From Candidatus Bartonella washoeensis Sb944nv (GTDB lineage Bacteria; Pseudomonadota; Alphaproteobacteria; Rhizobiales; Rhizobiaceae), in the NCBI RefSeq assembly GCF_000278135.1, contig NZ_JH725025.1, forward strand, positions 21,204 through 85,203: a DNA stretch of 64,000 nucleotides. The letters run 5' to 3'. Positions within the stretch are counted from its first letter, which is position 1. Each line of letters begins with the position of its first letter. This document shows positions 8,095-17,485 of the stretch, piece after piece. The notes beneath the pieces are model-generated. The model did no database searches. It was not told where the DNA came from and was given only the letters and a program-made list of their open reading frames with translations. The translations under genes and the position numbers were made by a program.

Positions 8095-10647
8095 TTAATC
8101 CGAAAGGCTGGAGGCTATAGCTAAACGTTGCTGCTTCGCATAGCGTTCAAGTGCTTGATTGACGGCGTCTCTGATTTCGTTCTTGAGACCATTTGGTACT
8201 GAAATATTGAGATTTGTAATGGTTACACGGGCGTCTACTTCAACAGGCTTGTGAACTGTAATTGGCTTGGGAGCTTTAAAAGCAGCCACTTTTGCATTTG
8301 GAACTTCCATATGCTTTGTTTCGACTGTCCCTGTATTAAAACCACTCTTACGTTTTTCAAAAGGATTTTTGGTGACAACGGCTGTATCAACCATTCTTTT
8401 TGCGCGTGCATTGGTTTCATCGGTAAAGGTTTTAATCGTTTGCGTTGAAGTTTTGTTGATTGAAACATTAAAACCAAGTTTTTCTTTCACCCAATTAGGC
8501 ATCCAACTGGTTAATTTGCTTATCATGCCGCTAAACCATTCGGACAGGGCTTGCCACTTACTTTTGATGCCGTCCCACAAGCTGCCAATGAGATTGGCAC
8601 CTGCATCCATCAAATCGACCCCAAACAACCATTTAATCAATGCATTGATTTTTTTCGCTATCCAATAAAGTGGCGAAAAGTTTTTAAAGAGCGTAAAGAG
8701 TTTACTAAAAACATTACTGCATAAGCTAGAAAAAGAATCCCATAACTTTCCTAAAAAACTTATGACGGTATCCCAGTTTTTGTAGAGCAGATATCCAGCT
8801 CCAACAAGTGCTGCAATGCCACCGATTATCCAGCCTATGGGTGTTGTCATGATTGCGATACCAAGCGATATAAAAGCAGAACTAACGGCAGTTATTGCTG
8901 AAAGCAGAGAGCCTATAAGAGTCGCGGCAAGCGAAAGAAGAGCTGAACTAACAGAGACTAATGCTGAAAAGAGCGTTCTTGCAAGAGTTACAGCAAGCTT
9001 CATAAATGCTGAACACACTGTTCTTGTTGCTGAAAGCAGTGATTTACCGAGAGTTCTGGCAAGCCCTATAAAAGCTTTGTCAGCCGCGACTATTTTTGAA
9101 AATAGGGATTTTCCAAGAGTTGTAATAAGTCCCATAAATGCTGAACAAACTGAGCCTATTGCTGAAAACAGCGGTCCAGCAAAAGCAACAGCCAGTCTGA
9201 TAACAACTGCACCAACTACAGTTAAGGATGTAGCCAACCATCCATTGATTTTGTCCCAATTTTTGTAGAGCAGATATCCAGCTCCGACAAGTAATGCAAT
9301 GCCGCCAAGTATCCAGCCTATGGGAGTGGTCATGATTGCGATACCAAGCGATATAAAAGCAGAACCAACGGCGGTTATTGCTGGAATAACTGAAGCTATA
9401 AGAACTACTCCAACTGCGGCTAAAGATGCAGCTACCCAACCATTGAGTTTGTCCCAATATTTATAGAGTACAACAATTGCTGCAATGCCGCCAATTAGCC
9501 AACCAATAAGTGTTGTCATGATTGTATAGCCAAGTGTGACAAACGCTGCTCCCGCTACGGCTAATGACGTAATAAGTGGACCAAAAATGAATAAACCAAG
9601 CGCTACAAGACCTACCTTTAAGAGGGTTATTTCACCGATTAGTGGCTCCATCCATTGAAACCAGCTTTTAATTCTCTCTGTAAGATCACTGATGCCTTTT
9701 CTCAAATCAGAGGTAGGATTAAGCAAATCATTAAAGACTTTTTTTATAGTTTTAGCCCATCCAGCAACGGTTGTTTGAATGAGGTCGCGGTTTTCATCAA
9801 TCAGTCGAGAAAAACCGTCAATCATATCATTAATCACGGGCATGAAACGCGCACCAATAAAACTAGCGATACCGCCTATTTTTTTCTTAAACGCTCCCAT
9901 CTTGTCACTTAAATCTGCTGCATAGTGCGCGACATCGGCACCGATGAGCCATTTTCCTTTCCGCGCCTTTGCAAACAGCTCTTTAATGGGTGCCATCCCT
10001 TGTGCAAGCATGGCGGCCATTTCTTTGCCATCCCCACCAAACAGCAGAGCAGCAATATGCTGTCTTTGTGCTTGATTTTTCATCTTACTCATCTTGTCAG
10101 TAATTTCTTCTAACAAAACGGAGTTTGATTTGAGTTTTCCAGAGGCGTTTTTGACAGAAATGCCAAGCGCCTCAAATCCCATAATGCCTCTTTTTTGTCC
10201 AGCATATGCTTGTGCCGAACGCCTATTTAAAGTGGCTAGAGATTGTTGAAAGAGTTCGGCAGAATATCCTGAATTATCGGCTGCATCGCCCCATAATTGA
10301 AGCGATGCAACACTCATCCCCAAATGTCGTGATGCATGGTGAAGACTATCCCCCAGATGCATGGTTTTCATGGTGATGGCGGTCACACTTGCGACAAGAC
10401 CACCACCAGCAAGCCCTAAAGCACCAGTAAAGATCGAAGCACGGCTTGCCGCCGTGCTAAGGGCACCTTGAACACCTTTTAAACTTGATGTCATATTTTT
10501 TACCGCAGCAGAAAAGCGAGGAATACTCAATCTCTGTGAGAGTGTTTTCGACAATGTATCGAATTTTTTTTGAAGATGTTTAAGAGGTGCGGTGAGTTTG
10601 TCTTCAAGGGACAGTTTGACCTTTGCATCAGCAACTTTTTCACTCAT
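8095..10647 (-). CDS. Tail tape measure protein (P2 gpT-like) with internal repeats
   Basis: An 850-residue protein whose length would set tail length. The first 280 residues are soluble (KVKLSLEDKLTAPLKHLQKKFDTL..., LGMSVASLQLWGDAADNSGYS..LFGGDGKEMAAMLAQG), as in P2-like tape measures. Residues of about 330-640 are repeated hydrophobic blocks of the type IMTTPIGWILGGIAALVGAGYLLYKNW alternating with SAFISL/TLGKSLLSA units. DNA copies at about 8773-8900 and 9255-9384 are nearly identical. ATG 10647 overlaps the E' stop. Repeat expansion or contraction would change tail length. Confidence 0.85.
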   Translation of the reverse strand: MSEKVADAKVKLSLEDKLTAPLKHLQKKFDTLSKTLSQRLSIPRFSAAVKNMTSSLKGVQGALSTAASRASIFTGALGLAGGGLVASVTAITMKTMHLGDSLHHASRHLGMSVASLQLWGDAADNSGYSAELFQQSLATLNRRSAQAYAGQKRGIMGFEALGISVKNASGKLKSNSVLLEEITDKMSKMKNQAQRQHIAALLFGGDGKEMAAMLAQGMAPIKELFAKARKGKWLIGADVAHYAADLSDKMGAFKKKIGGIASFIGARFMPVINDMIDGFSRLIDENRDLIQTTVAGWAKTIKKVFNDLLNPTSDLRKGISDLTERIKSWFQWMEPLIGEITLLKVGLVALGLFIFGPLITSLAVAGAAFVTLGYTIMTTLIGWLIGGIAAIVVLYKYWDKLNGWVAASLAAVGVVLIASVIPAITAVGSAFISLGIAIMTTPIGWILGGIALLVGAGYLLYKNWDKINGWLATSLTVVGAVVIRLAVAFAGPLFSAIGSVCSAFMGLITTLGKSLFSKIVAADKAFIGLARTLGKSLLSATRTVCSAFMKLAVTLARTLFSALVSVSSALLSLAATLIGSLLSAITAVSSAFISLGIAIMTTPIGWIIGGIAALVGAGYLLYKNWDTVISFLGKLWDSFSSLCSNVFSKLFTLFKNFSPLYWIAKKINALIKWLFGVDLMDAGANLIGSLWDGIKSKWQALSEWFSGMISKLTSWMPNWVKEKLGFNVSINKTSTQTIKTFTDETNARAKRMVDTAVVTKNPFEKRKSGFNTGTVETKHMEVPNAKVAAFKAPKPITVHKPVEVDARVTITNLNISVPNGLKNEIRDAVNQALERYAKQQRLAIASSLSD

Positions 10648-10815
10648 TTTGTTTTATACCTTTCTGCTGCTTGATTACGCCAGAATATTAATTCTTCCAG
10701 CTCCATTTCCATCATGTCTGAAAGGGACCAATGAAAAACGAGAGCAATATCGGCTATGAGTTTAGCGGCGGTTTCCCAGTCGAGGTGTCCCGCCGCTTGA
10801 TAAAAGACTCTAGAA
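10644..10815 (-). CDS. gpE' extension frame of tail assembly chaperone
   Basis: In the -1 frame after gpE, an open frame reads AAGHLDWETAAKLIADIAL, then VFHWSLSDMMEMELEELI and FWRNQAAERY, ending in a TGA that overlaps the tape measure ATG. This is the P2 E' type sequence. It lacks a good start of its own, so it is expected to be made as an E-E' fusion by -1 frameshifting in the overlap. A run of four T inside TCT-TTT-ATC (just before the AAGHLD segment) would let tRNA-Phe slip back one base. The slip site is an inference. Confidence 0.6.
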
Positions 10816-11041
10816 TTTCCCCAATGCTCGACAAATCATTAATATCGAGTTCTCCTACAGCTTCGTGCGGCCATTCAGAAAGGCGTGCAACCATAGCGAT
10901 TGTTTGTTCAACACCTTCTTTCTTATCGATTGCTTGCACATCTTTTGTTTTGGGACGCTGTAAGGTAATTGTGGTATGCTCTTTTCCTTCAAAGGTCACA
11001 GGGATAAGCAATTGATGTGTCATGCTTGTTTGTACTGTCAT
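10754..11041 (-). CDS. gpE-like tail assembly chaperone (phage tail assembly protein)
   Basis: A 95-residue protein (HQLLIPVTFEGKEHTTITLQRPKTKDVQAID...EAVGELDINDLSSIGEILESFIKRR) of the P2 gpE / gp41 family that chaperones tape measure folding. It follows the tail tube gene by two bases and overlaps the E' frame at its 3' end, the standard FII-E-E'-T order. Confidence 0.8.
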   Translation of the reverse strand: MTVQTSMTHQLLIPVTFEGKEHTTITLQRPKTKDVQAIDKKEGVEQTIAMVARLSEWPHEAVGELDINDLSSIGEILESFIKRRDTSTGKPPLNS

Positions 11042-11043
11042 TT

Positions 11044-11536
11044 TTACATTCCTAAAAAGTTTTTATGATCTGCTAATTGATTGACGCCATTGAATTTCCT
11101 GACCATGTTGAGGGTGTCTATCTCAACAATTTCAGTGTCTTTCTGGACATATTTGAAATACTGCAATGTGAAGGTAGCTGTGGATGTTGCTTTGCTCCCC
11201 GGTTGCCATTCTGCCATTTCAAAGCCTTTACAAAGTCCTCTCATGGTAATGACAACACCTTCTGCGGGTGTGCCTTGCGCTTGCATTGAACTTCGTAATG
11301 AAATGTTGACATCAGACCGTTCCAACAGCGCCATCAACTCTGGAGAGCAATCAGAAATGGTCATGGAGAGGATGAGAGTCTCGAGCCCAAGATCAACCTC
11401 AATAGACGAATCCATGCCACCCCCGCGATAGTTTTCAACGACCAAGTTCAAATTTGGTAGTGTTACGCTTTCACATTTTGCTTGATAGGGAATGCCGTCG
11501 ACATGATTGTTTGCATTGGTAATTTACGCTCGAGCT
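11044..11536 (-). pseudogene. Tail tube protein (P2 gpFII-like) with its start lost
   Basis: The frame from 11451 to 11044 gives NLVVENYRGGGMDSSIEVDLGLETL...YFKYVQKDTEIVEIDTLNMVRKFNGVNQLADHKNFLGM, a contractile-tail tube protein. The frame extends upstream through ITNANNHVDGIPYQAKCES and VTLPNL, the normal N-terminus of the family, but ends at an in-frame TAA with no ATG, GTG or TTG between; the residue expected to be near the start is encoded by ATT after that stop. The gene therefore appears to have lost its first codons at the edge of the degenerate region. An internal restart would give a truncated tube protein. Confidence 0.6.
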
Positions 11537-14001
11537 TCGCATCCAATCTAGTATCATAGAAGAACGTTATTTTGATTGCCTCCAAGGGCAACAGCATCAA
11601 GTAAAACATCAAACAGGTTTTACAGGTCCCGTGCGACGTTTGCGCAGTTATTACACTTGTGAAGAGAAGACTTTGGCTTGTTGCCGTCTCAGAATCAGAT
11701 AGGCTCTGCCGTACTACCAGTAGTGGTTCTTTGACCTTACAAGGGCATACCGAAATCATGGCTGATTAACTTCTTTTTTTGCAAGGGTTTTGTAGAGAAA
11801 TCAATAGCTCTTGGAAAGTCGCAGCGTTGGCCCACCGCTATGAAAAAACAAGCGGATACAACTCAGAAATTATCCTAGAAGTGCCAGACAAGGAAAAAAA
11901 CTTTGTGAAAAAGGAAAATTAAAAGAGCAACCTGCACCTTTGATTGATCGTGATGCTCCCTGAGATAAAAATGCAATGTTTGCACTGTGGTTAGCGAAAG
12001 AGCAATAAGGTCAAGTTACCCTATTGCTGAAGAAAAGCAAAAATTCTTCTCTTTAGATAGGGGCTGGGCTGGTCCAGCCAACGGGGATATTTGGGAACAC
12101 ATCCGTCTGATGCAACTCAACTTGACATCGCAGCTACTTCTTATCACTTAAAGCAGTGAAAAGATGGATAATATAGATGAATAGAGTGTTAAAAAATGAT
12201 GGATATACTTTACGATGAAAAATTAAAATCTGTTGATCCAGTCACACCAGCTGCTGCTTATATTGGTGGCAAAAGCAGGTTAGCCAAAACTATTGTCAAA
12301 ATCATTGAAGATATCCCCCTCATAGCATTTACGCTGAACTTTTTATTGGCATGGGGGAATATTCTTTAGATGGGAATTGACCCCAACCTCTGAAATTATC
12401 AATGATCTTTTAAGAGATATGATGAATTTTTTTTCGGGTGTTGTAATGCCGCTAGCATCCTTTTATAGAATTGTTAGAGGTTCAGATTAGTAGCCGTGAG
12501 GAGTTTCAACGTTTAATACAGCAGGATCCAGAAAACCTAACGTATTTAGACGGGCTTCAAGGTTTTTATATTTAAAGCGATTAAGTTTTAGCGGGAAGGT
12601 ATCCAATTGTACGATGAGTGTTGAAATCGGACGTAGTGCGCGGTTTAATACTTTTAAACTTGAAGGCGTATTAAAACTTATTTACCCTTGTTTAGCAGGT
12701 GTTACTGTTGAACATTTAGGCTGGTCTGATTTTATTATGCGTTATGATCGTTCAAACACCTTGTTTTATCTTGAGTTGCCCTACTGGAGCATGAGGATTA
12801 TTACGGAAAGAATTTAAGCGGTAAGATTATCCGACGATGTCTAGGCTCCTTGCGCAACTAAAGGGAAAGTTTCTTCTGTCTTTAAATGATGTGACAGAAG
12901 TCTGAAAGACTTTTAGTCAATTCCATATAAAAAAGGTGAGAACAGTTTATTTGTGTAACTCTCCAAATAATATAATTGCTGTAAGGAACATTTCATCACC
13001 AATTGTGATATTTAGGAGAAGAGAAAAGACTGATTAAAGGGTCTTTAATGATCTTTCAAGATTCTTGAAGATCCCTTTAAAGATCATTTTAAAAAATGAA
13101 TTTGTACAAAACTTGCTGGCAAGCTACACTGATTTATTAGAAATGGCATTGTATTGAACCCCTTTGAGTTTAAAACCGCTACACTCACCATTGAATTTCA
13201 CTAAATAATTGCTCTGAAAACAACAACAAGAAAGTTTTATGTTGCAATGCTTTGTACTGGTTTGATTTCTGTTCTCGGTATATTCCTAATTACATTACTG
13301 AAAGTAATTTACGAATCTTGCGTTTGAATCCTTTTGGTGTTCATTGAAAACATGGTTAATTTTCAATTTCTTAGGTAGTTGTTTTCAGAAGCAGTCAATC
13401 CTTTTGATTTGATTATCTTTAACTTTAAAGTTTTATTTAATTTCTATGACGTTCAGTAAACTTAGCTCTTGTTTTGGTATCTTATCATTTCATTTTATAG
13501 ACTGTGCAGCGCTTGCAGTATCAGAATTTTTAATATTAGCATCACGAAAGGTGGATATCATTCCTTCTTTCAGTAAGGATATTTAATCTATTTCCCTAGC
13601 AAATTGCGAAGTAGTTTAGAATCTATAGTCGCGCTAGGATTTCCAAGGGGGCATTCGCCTTCGATATGCTAGCCAAACGCTTTTCAAAATTAAAAAATTA
13701 CAGCTGCAATATGATTAAATCCTTCTAACCACGGCAGTGAATCACATAATTATAAAATAAGCCAAATTTTTATAGGTAGCTAAATATTTATAATTATTAA
13801 AAATACTTAAAAATCTGCGTGAGACATAGTAAATATTTGTAATTAAATCATTTATTAAGAAAATAATTTACATAAATGCAAAAAATGAAATGATAAGTCA
13901 TATGCTATCATTGGCAGTTGTTTTTAATTAATAATGTATTGATTTATTTTTATATTAGTATATTGGCGATACCTTGAAACTTAGAGATAATAGGGGGGCA
14001 A
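11537..14001. other. Degenerate 2.5-kb region without intact genes
   Basis: No open frame of convincing length remains. Coding-like remnants include a rightward stretch at about 11900-12130 (PAPLIDRD, DKNAMFALWLAKEQ, RGWAGPANGDIWEH in broken frames) that I cannot assign, and the Dam methylase remnant listed separately. From about 12830 to 13990 I see only AT-rich DNA with short hairpins, for example around 13030-13090. It lies between the tail module and the metabolic operon, where P2-like sheath, fibre and baseplate genes would be expected. Confidence 0.6.
12196..12825 (+). pseudogene. D12-class DNA adenine methylase (Dam-like), multiply frameshifted
   Basis: The start reads DILYDEKLKSVDPVTPAAAYIGGKSRLAKTIV..IIEDIP, with the AdoMet-binding YIGGKSRLA motif of phage Dam-type methylases. 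Further pieces follow in shifting frames: AELFIGMG, FRWELTPTSEIINDLLRD, the ISSREEFQRLIQQDPENLT stretch and the C-terminal MSVEIGRSARFNTFKLEGVL. At least three indels and one stop interrupt it. Originally it would have modified GATC or a similar site in phage DNA. It is now non-functional. Confidence 0.7.
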
Positions 14002-15150
14002 TTGTTTAAGTCAGCACTTACTTACTATGAAAGGTCTGCTTTAACACAAGAAGCAAATCTTGCGGATGGTCATGCATATTACAATCTTCACGAGAGCTTT
14101 AATGATATTATTGTGGGATTAAAAGATAGTTGGGACTGGGCAAAATCACACAAAATACCTGAGATATAGGCGCGTTTCATTCAAAAATGGGGTGAGTTGT
14201 CAAAATCACCAACGATGGCGAAACATGCGGAATATCTCATTTGCCCGACAGCCTCTAATTCTATTGATATAGTAGGTGCATACTTAGCTTGCTCTCGAAA
14301 AAGGACTGCTCTCTTATTACCATGTTTTGATAATCTCCCTCTACTAATGAGAAGGCGCAACGTAAACTTAGTACCGCTCCTAGAAGATGATTTATTTATT
14401 TTCTCTTCAGATAAAGATGCACTTTCGAACTATTTTATTGAAAATAGTTTAGACGCTTTATTTATAGTAAATCCAAACAATCCTACAGGGATGATCTTTA
14501 ATGAAAACCAGCTTTCAAATATCGCTGACGTGTGTCGCGAGCGTACTGTCATACTGATTATTGATGCTACATTTAGTTTTTATGATCGTAAAAAACCAGA
14601 TTATCATAAGATATTGGATAGTTCAGGTGTTAAATATGTAATCATTGAAGATTCTGGTAAGACTTTTCCAACGCAAGATATGAAAGCTAGCTTAATGCTC
14701 TTCCATTCTGAGCTTAAAAGTGCAATACAACAAATTTACGAGGAAATATTTTTATGCGTGTCTCCCTTTATTTTGGAAGTAATCAGCAGAATTGTTGAGA
14801 AAGCATCCGAGATTGGATTAGAAGAAGTGCTATGGAAAGAAGTGGATGTTAGGCGTACTAATTTTCGTAATATATTAAATCAAACAAATTTAGAGATAGC
14901 AAAAAAATCTGTTGAATCGGCTATGCCGTTAGAGTGGATTGATTGCTCGGCGACAGGGTTTAGTGATCTTGAATTCGTGCAGCACTGCAAAGCTTTTGGC
15001 TTGTGTCTTTTGCCTGGTAGATATTTCTATTGGAGTAGGCCTGATGAATTAGGGCATCAATTTGTGAGGGCAAGTTTAATGAAGCAAGACAGTGTATTTG
15101 AATTGGCATTGCAGAGGTTACGTGAAGCTGTGTCCAGTGCTTGGAGATAG
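14002..15150 (+). pseudogene. PLP-dependent aminotransferase (fold type I) interrupted by an in-frame TAG; first gene of metabolic operon
   Basis: The C-terminal 317 residues (TTG 14197 onward) form a class I/II aminotransferase: CPTASNSIDIV, NPNNPTG (92-98), the aspartate in IIDATFSFY and the PLP lysine in EDSGKTFP (K155). The same frame continues upstream to a TTG at 14002 behind AGGGGGG and encodes ...TQEANLADGHAYYNLHESF...WAKSHKIPEI, which looks like the missing N-terminus. It is broken only by TAG at 14167-14169. Thus either one point mutation has inactivated the gene or a truncated enzyme starts at 14197. Its likely role is transamination of an amino-acid precursor for the pathway. The next gene starts 10 bases after its stop. 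Confidence 0.65.
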
Positions 15151-15160
15151 GGGGGTGAAT

Positions 15161-16585
15161 ATGCAAACATTAGGCTCTAACGTTGCTCAAGATATAGAAA
15201 GGTTTAAAATAGATTGGGCTTTCTTAAAGCCAGAATTACCTTGGCTTCAATATAAGGTACTGTCTAGATGGTCCTATACACGTGATATGCTAAAGTTAAA
15301 AGTGAGATCTAACGACGTTAGCCTGCGCAAATGGAAGCTTCAGAGATTAGGAGAATTAGTCGATTGGGCTTTTACATCAGTGCCTTTTTATCGTGATCTA
15401 TATAAAGAGATAGGCTATAGTGTAGGAGAAATTCGATCATATGATGATTTTACGCGACTGCCAATAATTTCACGAGAACATTTACCTTTTGTAGGAGATC
15501 TTAATTCATATCATTTGTCAAGTCACTTGCTCCATGACGAGCTGCGTGGACTTGAAACTACTGGGTCTACAGGTAAACCAGTACAAATAATGATGGATCA
15601 ATCACTCACTGAAATTGATACAATCCATCGCATGAATATGTTTGAAGAAATGTCGGGCAATCAACTTAATCCCAAAGAATGGATATATAATATTAATCAT
15701 GCTCATTGGTGGCATACTAATTTATGTGGGTTTTATAGAGTTTTTACGGTATCTCAACGTTGCCCGATAGAGTCAATCAAGCAGCATATTCAGCTGCTCA
15801 GACCTAAATTTATTTCTTCAATATTTAGTGCCGCAGAAAAATTAGCAGATTCTAATATAGATTTAGTGGGGCTGGGAGTCACTTGCTTGAGTACTAATTC
15901 TGAAACTTCGACTAGAACCCAACGGGATAAGTTAGAGGTTTCATTAAATGTAAAAGTTCGAGATGAGTACAGTAGTGAGGAAGTCGGTTTGATGGCATAT
16001 GAATGTACAGAAGGAAACTACCACTTCTTGGAGCATGACACGCATATTGAGCTGATTACTGATAGCGATAGTGATTTGGGCAGGATTGTTGGCACTTCAC
16101 TATGGAACATGGCTATGCCTATAATCCGCTATGATCAAGGTGACTTTGGGCAGTGGCATGGGCAAACAGCTGGAAGTAATAATGGTTGGGCTGGAGAAAA
16201 GTGTTGCTGTGGGTCATCCTATAGACGAATAAAAGCAATACATGGAAGAATAGACGATGCATTTATAAGTATAAGTAATAGATTAGTACCTTCAGGCATG
16301 ATGTTAGAAATTGCAGAAAAATGGTTGAGTCATGATGACGCTGGCATCATTGAATTTAGAGTAATACAAGAAGAAGTTAATAAGATACGAATTTTAACGA
16401 TTTGGAAAAGCGGTACGCCTTCCAACAAAGCGATGCAATGCATTAAGAACTTTACGAATGAAATGTGTTATCTTTTTCACTCAAAAATAGATATTGAGTT
16501 GGTCACTGTAGATCATATTCCTCCTTTGAATAAACTCAAAAGGCGTATATTCTTTAACAATATAAAAAAACAGCTTAATTTTTAG
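15161..16585 (+). CDS. PaaK-like adenylate-forming enzyme (phenylacetate-CoA ligase family)
   Basis: A 474-residue ANL-superfamily member starting at ATG 15161 behind AGGGGGTG. It has the nucleotide-binding TTGSTGKP loop (133-140), the DEYSSEEVGLMAYEC segment, IRYDQGDFGQ, the Cys-rich turn EKCCCGSSYRRIKAIHGRIDD typical of PaaK/CoF proteins, and a C-terminal lysine region LNKLKRRIFF. It should activate a carboxylate as an acyl-adenylate, handing it to CoA, a carrier or an amine. No carrier protein is encoded nearby, so direct transfer or CoA is more likely. Substrate unknown. It appears intact. Confidence 0.75.
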   Translation: MQTLGSNVAQDIERFKIDWAFLKPELPWLQYKVLSRWSYTRDMLKLKVRSNDVSLRKWKLQRLGELVDWAFTSVPFYRDLYKEIGYSVGEIRSYDDFTRLPIISREHLPFVGDLNSYHLSSHLLHDELRGLETTGSTGKPVQIMMDQSLTEIDTIHRMNMFEEMSGNQLNPKEWIYNINHAHWWHTNLCGFYRVFTVSQRCPIESIKQHIQLLRPKFISSIFSAAEKLADSNIDLVGLGVTCLSTNSETSTRTQRDKLEVSLNVKVRDEYSSEEVGLMAYECTEGNYHFLEHDTHIELITDSDSDLGRIVGTSLWNMAMPIIRYDQGDFGQWHGQTAGSNNGWAGEKCCCGSSYRRIKAIHGRIDDAFISISNRLVPSGMMLEIAEKWLSHDDAGIIEFRVIQEEVNKIRILTIWKSGTPSNKAMQCIKNFTNEMCYLFHSKIDIELVTVDHIPPLNKLKRRIFFNNIKKQLNF

Positions 16586-16595
16586 GGAAAATTCA

Positions 16596-17485
16596 ATGCA
16601 TTCATATATGATTGCGATTATCTATGACGAAATGCATCCTCTTCTAGAAAGAGTGCACGCTACGCTTATAAAAAAAACTTTAATACAGAGTTTATTCACT
16701 GGTCAGAAATCAGAATATTAGCAGCCCCAAACGAAGTTACCTCAAATCTTGATGAATTTGATGCTATTTTTATGGACCGCTTGGCAGAATTTAGGTGTTC
16801 TTATCACTCCCAATTTATACAGCTTGCAAATCTACCTTCAGTCAACGACGCGATAATTAACCAACCATTGTCTTATCAATTAGCTCGCGATAAAGCTCTT
16901 ACAGCAATCTACTTGGGTAAGCTTGGTTTTCCAATCCCAGAGACTCATATATTCCAAAGCTTAAACCAATTCAACGAGTTTCTATTAAATAAGGATATAG
17001 CTTTAGTGGCTAAATCAACATTGGGTTTTTGCTCGAATGAAGTACAGATATTTGCAGCAAAAAATCCACCTCTGGATGAAATAAAAAAATGGTTAAACCG
17101 TGATGGACAATTTATAATTCAGTTTCTCATTGAAAATCCGGGTAGATTTATTTGGCGATGCGATATTGTCAGCGGCGAAGTTAAGGTTTGTAATAAAAGG
17201 TATGCTTTTAATTCCGGTGGATTATACCCAATTTGCAATGGTACACATGGAGGACACATTGAGATTTTGCCTCCAGAAAAATTTGATAATCTCGCTACTG
17301 CTTTGGCTATTGATGCCGTTAAGGCTCTTGGGCTTGATATTGCAGGCGTAGATATAATAGAAGGGGCTGGGAGGAATTTTTACCTTATTGAAGTTAACCC
17401 AGAGCCAGACATTTTAATGGATCGATTTGAGTTTCCAGATGCGATTGTGGAACTGTTAATAAATAAAGCTCGAAAGGTAGCTTGA
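16596..17485 (+). pseudogene. RimK/GshB-like ATP-grasp ligase, split by a one-base slip at an A8 run
   Basis: ATG 16596 opens MHSYMIAIIYDEMHPLLERV up to a run of eight A (16670-16677); the frame then ends at KSEY. In the -1 frame the protein continues ...KKNFNTEFIHWSEIRILAAPNEV...FDAIFMDRLAEF and through an ATP-grasp domain: VAKSTLGFCSNEV, FIIQFLIENPGRFIWRCDIV and the metal-binding IDAVKALGLDIAGVDI / FYLIEVNPEPD. One extra A would restore a single protein of about 296 residues. It could be a decayed gene, a phase-variable gene, or one expressed by slippage on A-AAA-AAA. Its role would be amide or peptide bond formation. Its stop overlaps the ABC gene start. Confidence 0.65.

Noticed and set aside
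12614-12817. A stand-alone 67-residue gene
   Set aside because: It is the C-terminal piece of the degraded Dam methylase; the rest lies upstream in shifted frames.
13020-13100. Hairpin-rich stretch with repeated AAAGATC motifs as an RNA gene
   Set aside because: The arms are imperfect and partly direct repeats, without a promoter or terminator pattern; probably low-complexity decay.
14002-14169. A 55-codon frame ahead of the aminotransferase as a separate precursor peptide (RiPP-like)
   Set aside because: It is in the same frame as the aminotransferase, separated by one stop codon, and its sequence (LADGHAYYNLHESF) fits an aminotransferase N-terminus better than a leader-core peptide.
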